Assembly (NCBI GenBank): GCA_900550005.1
Contig: URQL01000046.1
Span: forward strand, 1-10,849
DNA from: an uncultured Erysipelotrichaceae bacterium
GTDB taxonomy: Bacteria; Bacillota_I; Bacilli_A; Erysipelotrichales; Coprobacillaceae
Length of the DNA: 10,849 bases
Reading direction: 5' to 3'
This document shows, one piece after another, positions 6,567 through 10,849 of the stretch. The number at the start of each line of letters is the position of its first letter. Within the stretch, counting starts at the first letter, position 1. The notes beneath the pieces were generated by a model, which saw only the letters and a program-made list of their open reading frames with translations, did not search any database and was not told the origin of the DNA. Position numbers and translations under genes: made by a program.

Positions 6567-6818
6567 ATGAAAGATGTTGTATTAATTGTTGGAGCGGGTC
6601 AAATTGCAATGGTGATTGTCAAAAGAATTGAAATTGGTAAAAAATTAATTATTGGTGATAAAAATGAAGAAAATGCAAAACAAATTACAAAAATCATGAA
6701 TGATGCAGGATTTGATTGTGAAACAATAATTGTTGATTTAGCTTTTCAATTCATTTATTTGAAAAATTTAGTTTTAAAAAAGATAAAAAAACGAAAAAAT
6801 GGTGGTCATACAGCTTAA
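6567..6818 (+). pseudogene. truncated short-chain dehydrogenase/reductase (N-terminal fragment)
   Basis: The first 57 residues or so are the start of an SDR oxidoreductase. They include a nucleotide-binding loop G8-A9-G10-Q11-I12-A13, a second strand ending KKLIIGDKNEENAKQI with the acidic residue that binds the cofactor ribose, and VDLA after the third strand. Here the homology stops. The rest (FQFIYLKNLVLKKIKKRK onward) is unlike an SDR, and the NAG, catalytic S-YxxxK and C-terminal parts are absent. Total length is 83 residues against about 250-280 for the family. AGGAGAG (6551-6557) upstream of ATG6567 shows the 5' end is original. In another frame, about 6744-6833 could encode a charged tail ending in TKKWWSYSLKIDS, possibly the end of a different lost gene joined by a deletion; this is speculative. 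Confidence 0.7.
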
Positions 6819-6821
6819 AAA

Positions 6822-6857
6822 TTGACTCTTGAAATTTTTTTAAAGATAAGGTAATCT
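6822..6857 (+). promoter_or_regulatory. possible promoter for the Eis-like gene
   Basis: Two overlapping sigma-A solutions exist: TTGACT (6822-6827) with GATAAG (6845-6850), and TTGAAA (6829-6834) with TAATCT (6852-6857). Each has a 17-bp spacer. Neither has a good -10 box. Confidence 0.4.
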
Positions 6858-6879
6858 ATAGTGATAGGGAGGATTGATC

Positions 6880-8085
6880 ATGTCTGAAAGTACAATTACA
6901 ATGCGACATCTATCGGTTAAAGATGTTGAACAATATAATAATTTATTACGTTATGCTTTTCAAGTTACCGAAGAAGAATTAATGGAAGTAGGTTGGGAAA
7001 ATGATGATATTCGTCAATCTAAATTTGGTGTACTCGAACGTGCAAGTGTACTTGGATGTTTTGATGGCAAAAATTTAGTTTCTCAATTTGCAGTTTATCC
7101 ATTAAATATGAATATTTATAATGCGGTTTATCCAATAGGATTCATTACTTCTGTAGCAACTTATCCTGAATATAGCGGACAGGGTTTAATGAGAAAATTA
7201 ATGTATGAAAGTTTAGTAGAAATGAAAGAAAATAAACAATCTTTAGCATTACTTTATCCTTATTCAATTCCTTTATATCGTCATCGAGGATTTGAAATTG
7301 TATCAAATAAAATGACTTATGCTGTACCAGATAGACAAATTCCTAAAAATATCGAAGTCGACGGGTATGTAAGACGTGTATCACAAGATAGTAAAGAATT
7401 ACGAGAATTACATACTGAATTTGCTAGACAAACACATGGATGTTTATTTAGAAACCACTTAGCTTGGGAAGAATACTGGCGTTGGGACGTTGATGATACG
7501 CTTGTCGCTATTTATTATGATAGTAGTGATGAACCCTTAGGTTATATGGTTTATTTAATTAAAGAAGATATCATGCATATTAAAGAAATGATTTATTTAA
7601 ATGAAGAAGGAAGACAGGGATTATGGCAGTATATCCATGCTCATGATTCTATGATCGATGAAGTAAGAGGAAATAATTATTTTAGTGAACCGATTGCTTT
7701 TGATTTATATGATAGTGATATTAAAGAAACCATTCGTCCTTATGTAATGGGAAGAATTATTGATGTAGAAATGTTTTTAAGTGATTATCGTTTTAATCAT
7801 GCAGCAGAAGGAAAAGCCTTGACATTACATGTTGAAGATCCTTTCTTAGCTTGGAATAATAGAACGTTCCATTTTACGATCCATCATTATAAAGCTGTGA
7901 TGACAGATACACCTTCTAGTAATGAGTTTATTTTATCTATTGGTACATTGACGACTTTACTTTTAGGTTATAAAAGTGCGGACCGTCTTTATAAGACCGG
8001 ACGCATTCAAGCTACGGCACAAACGATTCGTTTATTGGATCAAATTTTAAGACATGAAAAGCCTTATATCTCCGATTATATTTAG
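6880..8085 (+). CDS. Eis-like GNAT acetyltransferase
   Basis: The 401-residue cytosolic protein has the size and layout of the Eis family (COG4552): an N-terminal GNAT domain, a second GNAT-like fold in the middle and a C-terminal sterol-carrier-like domain. In the first domain the cofactor segment reads VATYPEYSGQGLMRKLM (about residues 92-108). The usual arginine or glutamine before the GxG loop is serine here (YSGQG). PLYRHRGFE (about 131-139) carries the tyrosine expected as general acid. Members acetylate amines such as aminoglycosides or lysine side chains; the natural substrate here is unknown. I start at ATG6880 because GGGAGG (6867-6872) is 7 nt upstream; TTG6874 is too close to it. 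The TetR-type frame begins 3 bases after the stop, so the two were probably one operon. Confidence 0.85.
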   Translation: MSESTITMRHLSVKDVEQYNNLLRYAFQVTEEELMEVGWENDDIRQSKFGVLERASVLGCFDGKNLVSQFAVYPLNMNIYNAVYPIGFITSVATYPEYSGQGLMRKLMYESLVEMKENKQSLALLYPYSIPLYRHRGFEIVSNKMTYAVPDRQIPKNIEVDGYVRRVSQDSKELRELHTEFARQTHGCLFRNHLAWEEYWRWDVDDTLVAIYYDSSDEPLGYMVYLIKEDIMHIKEMIYLNEEGRQGLWQYIHAHDSMIDEVRGNNYFSEPIAFDLYDSDIKETIRPYVMGRIIDVEMFLSDYRFNHAAEGKALTLHVEDPFLAWNNRTFHFTIHHYKAVMTDTPSSNEFILSIGTLTTLLLGYKSADRLYKTGRIQATAQTIRLLDQILRHEKPYISDYI

Positions 8086-8088
8086 GAG

Positions 8089-8646
8089 ATGATTTTTATA
8101 GATTTAAGAGCGAAAAAGACAAAACAAGCAATTATGGATACTTTTAAGGAAATGATCATCTCAACACCAATTAATAAAATTACGGTCACGACTCTAACGA
8201 ATAAAGCCAATATTAATCGTAAAACCTTTTATTTACATTATGAAACCATTGAAGATTTAATTAGTGATTTTTTAAATGAAATTGCTGATGCTTATATTCA
8301 AGCTTATGAAAAGGCACTTCCTGAAGGGCGTCCACATTAAGATACAAATCGATTCTTTTTTGAATATTTTTCTTCTCAACTAGATTATGTACAAAAGATT
8401 TTATGCTACCTACCTTACCATGATTTAGGAGCAATCGTTTTTGATAAAGGGTATTTGAATAATTTGGATAAGTATGATTCACACTATAAATCTTTTTCAA
8501 TTGAAAAACAAAATGTGATTCAAACATTTTATCGCTCAGCTACTTTAGATATCTATAACTCTATTTTATTATCCTATTTTCATATTCATATTGACAGTCT
8601 TCAAAGCATAAGGTATTGTATATGTAACTCTTTGCACTGCATATAA
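8089..8646 (+). pseudogene. TetR-family regulator interrupted by one in-frame stop
   Basis: The first 83 codons encode a TetR DNA-binding domain: KKTKQAIMDTFKEMI for helix 1, then ITVTTLTNKANINRKTFYLHY for the helix-turn-helix, then the start of helix 4. A TAA at 8338-8340 ends this frame. The same frame then stays open to TAA 8644-8646. It reads as an ordinary TetR ligand-binding half (RFFFEYFSSQLDYVQKILCY and, later, VIQTFYRSATLDIYNSILLSYF). Without the stop the protein would be 185 residues, normal for the family, so a single nonsense change is the only clear lesion. A second start inside the gene would make a fragment with no DNA-binding part. The last 15 or so residues overlap the riboswitch promoter. 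ATG8089 directly abuts the GGAG (8085-8088), while ATA8098 is at ribosome-site distance. It probably regulated itself and the Eis-like gene. Confidence 0.75.
8591..8619 (+). promoter_or_regulatory. sigma-A promoter for the riboswitch-CDF unit
   Basis: A perfect TTGACA (8591-8596), a 17-bp spacer and TATTGT (8614-8619) predict a start near 8626, about 30 nt before the aptamer. It lies inside the 3' end of the TetR frame. Confidence 0.7.
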
Positions 8647-8656
8647 ATCTACAGTA

Positions 8657-8738
8657 CAAACTGAACAGACTGTGATACTTATCATGAAGTCGGGTCACTT
8701 AGTGACAGTGGAAAATGACACATCCACGGGACAGTAGT
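8657..8738 (+). promoter_or_regulatory. NiCo (czcD-type) riboswitch aptamer
   Basis: The conserved czcD-motif blocks occur in order: ACTGAACAGAC (8660-8670), GTCGGG (8689-8694) and CGGGACAGT (8727-8735). They form a four-way junction: P1 ACTG (8660-8663) with CAGT (8732-8735); P2 GAC (8668-8670) with GTC (8689-8691), capped by GATA/TATC; P3 GTCAC (8694-8698) with GTGAC (8702-8706); P4 GTGGA (8708-8712) with TCCAC (8723-8727). This matches the remembered Clostridium scindens NiCo RNA. The class binds Co(II)/Ni(II) cooperatively and has been reported to respond to Fe(II). It sits in the leader of a cation diffusion facilitator, the classic partner of this class. Confidence 0.85.
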
Positions 8739-8767
8739 TGCTTAAATACTGATTCGTGGGTGTTTTT
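8720..8767 (+). terminator. riboswitch-controlled terminator
   Basis: ACATCCACG (8720-8728) pairs with CGTGGGTGT (8755-8763), and CAGTA (8732-8736) pairs inside with TACTG (8747-8751); a T run follows. The 5' arm uses the 3' strands of aptamer helices P4 (TCCAC) and P1 (CAGT). Metal-bound aptamer and terminator therefore exclude each other, predicting metal-induced read-through into the CDF gene. Confidence 0.8.
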
Positions 8768-8841
8768 ATATACAAAAATACCTTTAACGAAACTAATCGT
8801 AAGTAGCAAGAGTTATCTTACAAAATTGGGAGGTAACGGAT

Positions 8842-9723
8842 ATGGAAAGAAATTTTCAAAAAGTAATTAACAAAGTGTCTTTTATTACAATAACAGTAAA
8901 TATGTTATTATCTGTAATTAAATTGATTGCAGGGATGATTGGTCATTCAAATGCCATGATCAGTGATACGCTTCATTCTGCATCCGATGTATTTAGTACT
9001 TTTGTCGTTCTTATTGGGATTAAATTAGCCACAAAAACGGCAGATAAGGAGCACCCTTATGGTCATGAACGTTTAGAATGTGTTGCGGCACTTTTACTTG
9101 CATTTGTCTTATTTATTACAGGTCTTGGCATTGGTTATGATGCTTTAAAAAATATTATTCAAGGAAACTATTCTCATTTACAAGTACCAAGTATTTTAGC
9201 TTTAGTCGTTGCGATTATATCTATTCTAACGAAAGAAGGAATGTATTGGTATACAAGATACCATGCAAAAAAGATGGATTCAAGTGCCTTAATGGCGGAT
9301 GCATGGCATCATCGTTCAGATGCTTTTTCTTCTATTGGTGCATTAATTGGGATCCTTGGTGCAAGAATGGGGTATCCGATTATGGACTCAATTGCCAGTT
9401 TAGTTATTTTTCTATTTATTGCTAAAGCAGCCTATGATATTTTTAAAGATGCTATTGATAAAATGATAGATCATTCTTGTGATGAAAAGACGGAAAATGA
9501 ATTACGTCATTATATTGAACAAAATCAAAATGTAATTCATATTGATTTACTTCAAACACGTATTTTTGGTAATAAAATTTATGTTGATATTGAAATTGCT
9601 TTGGATGGAACATTAACTTTGCAAGAAGCACATGGCATTGCGGAAAAAGTGCATGATGATATTGAATCTCATTTCCCTAAAGTGAAACATATTATGGTAC
9701 ATGTTAATCCAGAAACTAAATAA
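8842..9723 (+). CDS. cation diffusion facilitator (CDF) metal exporter
   Basis: The 293-residue inner-membrane protein is a full-length CDF transporter: six predicted helices (about residues 10-205) followed by a cytosolic ferredoxin-like dimerisation domain (about 210-293). The transport-site residues are H45-x3-D49 in TM2 and H156-x3-D160 in TM5. The conserved loop HPYGHERLE (H71, H75) also fits the family. HxxxD in both helices is the pattern usual for Zn/Co/Cd-type members, not the DxxxD of manganese CDFs. The upstream NiCo/Fe(II) riboswitch argues for export of Fe(II), Co(II) or Ni(II) in exchange for protons. GGGAGG (8828-8833) lies 8 nt before ATG8842. The gene is monocistronic, ending at a strong terminator, and is expressed when metal is in excess. 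Confidence 0.93.
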   Translation: MERNFQKVINKVSFITITVNMLLSVIKLIAGMIGHSNAMISDTLHSASDVFSTFVVLIGIKLATKTADKEHPYGHERLECVAALLLAFVLFITGLGIGYDALKNIIQGNYSHLQVPSILALVVAIISILTKEGMYWYTRYHAKKMDSSALMADAWHHRSDAFSSIGALIGILGARMGYPIMDSIASLVIFLFIAKAAYDIFKDAIDKMIDHSCDEKTENELRHYIEQNQNVIHIDLLQTRIFGNKIYVDIEIALDGTLTLQEAHGIAEKVHDDIESHFPKVKHIMVHVNPETK

Positions 9724-9727
9724 ATTA

Positions 9728-9760
9728 AAGGAAGTCTTATTTCTAAGATCTTCTTTTTTT
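9728..9760 (+). terminator. Rho-independent terminator of the CDF gene
   Basis: A long hairpin, 9728-9739 with 9744-9756, has a single bulged T (9749), one G-U pair and a 4-nt loop. It ends in a run of Ts (9754-9760). Confidence 0.8.
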
Positions 9761-9767
9761 TGCTTAA

Positions 9768-9785
9768 AGTTAGTATTGGCTAACT
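9768..9785. promoter_or_regulatory. upstream operator-like palindrome, GTTAG-N6-CTAAC
   Basis: AGTTAG (9768-9773), six bases, then CTAACT (9780-9785) form a perfect 6-bp inverted repeat. It lies about 26 bp before the -35 box of the NEAT gene. The same GTTAG-N6-CTAAC core recurs at 9858-9873. Confidence 0.6.
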
Positions 9786-9811
9786 CTTTTGCAGGCTTTG
9801 GTTAAAATTTG

Positions 9812-9840
9812 TTGCGAATATGTCAAATTATGTGTATACT
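9812..9840 (+). promoter_or_regulatory. sigma-A promoter for the FIVAR/NEAT gene
   Basis: TTGCGA (9812-9817), a 17-bp spacer and TATACT (9835-9840) predict a start near 9847. The promoter lies between the two GTTAG-N6-CTAAC palindromes. Confidence 0.7.
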
Positions 9841-9857
9841 AAGCCTCGACACAAATA

Positions 9858-9873
9858 GTTAGCGATAACTAAC
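9858..9873. promoter_or_regulatory. downstream operator-like palindrome, GTTAG-N6-CTAAC
   Basis: GTTAG (9858-9862), six bases, then CTAAC (9869-9873) repeat the upstream motif. The site sits just after the predicted transcription start and just before the AAAGGAGG ribosome site (9875-9882), a position where a bound repressor would block transcription. Confidence 0.6.
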
Positions 9874-9887
9874 CAAAGGAGGACAAT

Positions 9888-10849
9888 ATGAAAAAAAATA
9901 AATTAATGAACTTAGTTTTAGCTGGAACAATTGTAACATCTGCAGTTGCTTATACTTCTACTTTAGTAGAAGCAACAACTTCAACTGGTGTTGATCTTGC
10001 CACTCAAGTAACATCAAATAACCTAGAAGCTGTAACTTTAGTTGCAACTTATAAAGTACCTGTAGCTTCTTTAACATGTGGGGCACCACTTCCTGCAGTG
10101 CAATCTGCATTTGCAAAAGCATTTGGTGATGAAGTTATTGTTAAAAAATACAGTGATGGGACTTCTAAAGCTGTCGCTACATTACAACACATGGAAGTAA
10201 ATATGGGTACAAAATATGAAGCAAATATCACTTCTGTAACAGGTGCGACTGTTTTATCTACTAAAAATGAATCATCAACAAAATTAAGCGGCAATGTTGA
10301 AACAGTAGAAGTACCTGAAAAAGTCGAATTTAATTTAAATTTAGATGCAAATAATAAACAAGTTTTAGAAATCAATGTTGATTTTATGGATGAAATGTCT
10401 GGAAGTTCACATCCAATGGACATTACTTTAGAACTTTCAATGGATGAAAAAGTTGAATTAACGGATAAAGAATTATTAAAAGCAACAATAGATGAAGCAA
10501 GAGTTGAAATGGGAAAAGGTATAACAATCGATTCAGCATGTTATGTACAAATCTTTTTAGATGAAGCTAATAAAGTTTATGAAAAAGAAAATGCAACACA
10601 AAAAGAAATTGATGAAGCAACTCAAAAATTAAAAAATGCGATTCCTTATTTAGTAAGAAATATTGATGAAGGGACGTACACAATTAATGGAAGCTTTGTC
10701 AAAGAAAATAGTGATGAAGAATCAATGGCTAATAAAGCTTTGAAGAATGTTGCTATGAAAGTTAATGGAGATCAAACTTATGTTGAATTAGAAGTGCAAC
10801 CAATGAGTATGTATGGTATGACTGCGGCGATTGAAAAACTAGAAATTCA
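9888..10849 (+). CDS. secreted FIVAR/NEAT surface protein, probable haem binding (3' partial)
   Basis: The frame is open from ATG9888 to the window end (320 codons, incomplete). Residues 1-29 form a Sec signal peptide: MKKNK, a hydrophobic core and likely cleavage after VEA. Residues 50-188 are a beta-rich region opening ATYKVPVASL, with YSDGTSKAVATLQHMEV, that looks like a divergent NEAT domain. Residues 189-253 (LTDKELLKATIDEA ... NATQKEIDEATQKLKNAI) match a FIVAR helical module. From 262, EGTYTINGSF, SMANKALKNVAMKV and DQTYVELEVQP are the first strands and SMA helix of a classical NEAT domain. The YxxxY haem-ligand strand would lie beyond the window. The expected role is haem or haemoprotein capture at the wall, as in Isd systems. 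A cell-wall anchor is not visible. AAAGGAGG (9875-9882) is 5 nt upstream. Two palindromes flank its promoter. Confidence 0.8.
   Translation, partial: MKKNKLMNLVLAGTIVTSAVAYTSTLVEATTSTGVDLATQVTSNNLEAVTLVATYKVPVASLTCGAPLPAVQSAFAKAFGDEVIVKKYSDGTSKAVATLQHMEVNMGTKYEANITSVTGATVLSTKNESSTKLSGNVETVEVPEKVEFNLNLDANNKQVLEINVDFMDEMSGSSHPMDITLELSMDEKVELTDKELLKATIDEARVEMGKGITIDSACYVQIFLDEANKVYEKENATQKEIDEATQKLKNAIPYLVRNIDEGTYTINGSFVKENSDEESMANKALKNVAMKVNGDQTYVELEVQPMSMYGMTAAIEKLEI

Noticed and set aside
6817..6839. Possible terminator before the Eis-like gene (AAAAATT pairing with AATTTTT)
   Set aside because: The stem is A-U only with a 9-nt loop, and it overlaps the likely -35 box; too weak to call.
8261..8527. 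Open frame of 88 codons on the minus strand
   Set aside because: It mirrors the TetR frame across the TAA at 8338; the plus-strand reading is clearly TetR-like, so this is a shadow.
8455..8646. Separate small gene of 63 codons starting at ATG8455
   Set aside because: It is in frame with the TetR gene and reads as its C-terminal half; there is no ribosome site before 8455. Treated as part of the pseudogene.
9768..9873. Fur box before the NEAT gene
   Set aside because: The palindromes are GTTAG-N6-CTAAC and do not match a TGATAATNATTATCA-type sequence.
9796..9878. Nine-base inverted repeat CTTTGGTTA (9796-9804) and TAACCAAAG (9870-9878) that could mask the NEAT gene ribosome site
   Set aside because: The first arm lies upstream of the predicted promoter, so it would not be in the same transcript unless initiation occurs further upstream.
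10049..10423. Open frame of 124 codons on the minus strand
   Set aside because: It is antisense to the NEAT/FIVAR gene, which has a signal peptide, ribosome site and promoter; no domain recognised.
1..10849. CRISPR array, IS element, phage att site or defence system
   Set aside because: No regularly spaced direct repeats, transposase or integrase frames, or known defence domains were seen; the tRNA 3' end is not visibly duplicated downstream.

Overview
The window comes from an AT-rich, low-GC Gram-positive (Firmicutes-type) chromosome. The signs are strong G-rich Shine-Dalgarno sites, TTGACA/TATAAT-type promoters with 17-bp spacers, many U-tailed hairpin terminators, a NEAT/FIVAR surface protein and a czcD-type (NiCo) riboswitch. 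Several protein families resemble ones I associate with Erysipelotrichia, but that lineage is a weak inference.

Layout. 1-706: an elongator tRNA-Met with its terminator, then a GNAT acetyltransferase pseudogene broken by frameshifts and a deletion, then a second terminator. 662-2749: a two-gene unit, an OFA/MCT-like MFS transporter and a PHP-family (histidinol-phosphatase-like) phosphatase, with its own promoter and terminator. 2750-4030: a monocistronic SotB/YdeA-like MFS exporter. 4034-5978: a membrane-bound, degenerate-GGDEF plus EAL c-di-GMP phosphodiesterase whose reading frame opens upstream of its first ATG without a canonical start codon. It ends tail-to-tail with an SSAT-like GNAT on the minus strand (5969-6433), and one hairpin spans both stop codons. 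6567-6818: a truncated short-chain dehydrogenase. 6880-8646: an Eis-like acetyltransferase followed by a TetR-family regulator interrupted by a single in-frame TAA.

8591-10849 looks like a metal-homeostasis segment. A promoter inside the tail of the TetR frame drives a czcD/NiCo riboswitch whose aptamer helices compete with a terminator (an ON switch with metal). It controls a cation diffusion facilitator with HxxxD sites in TM2 and TM5. After a terminator comes a promoter flanked by two copies of the inverted repeat GTTAG-N6-CTAAC. It drives a secreted FIVAR/NEAT protein, probably a haem-binding surface protein, that runs off the window. Metal export under an Fe/Ni/Co-sensing RNA therefore sits next to probable haem capture under what looks like a palindrome-binding regulator.

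A second theme is gene decay: one multiply frameshifted gene, one truncated gene, one gene with a single nonsense codon, and one gene with no canonical start where the protein appears to begin. No phage, IS element, CRISPR array or defence system was seen.
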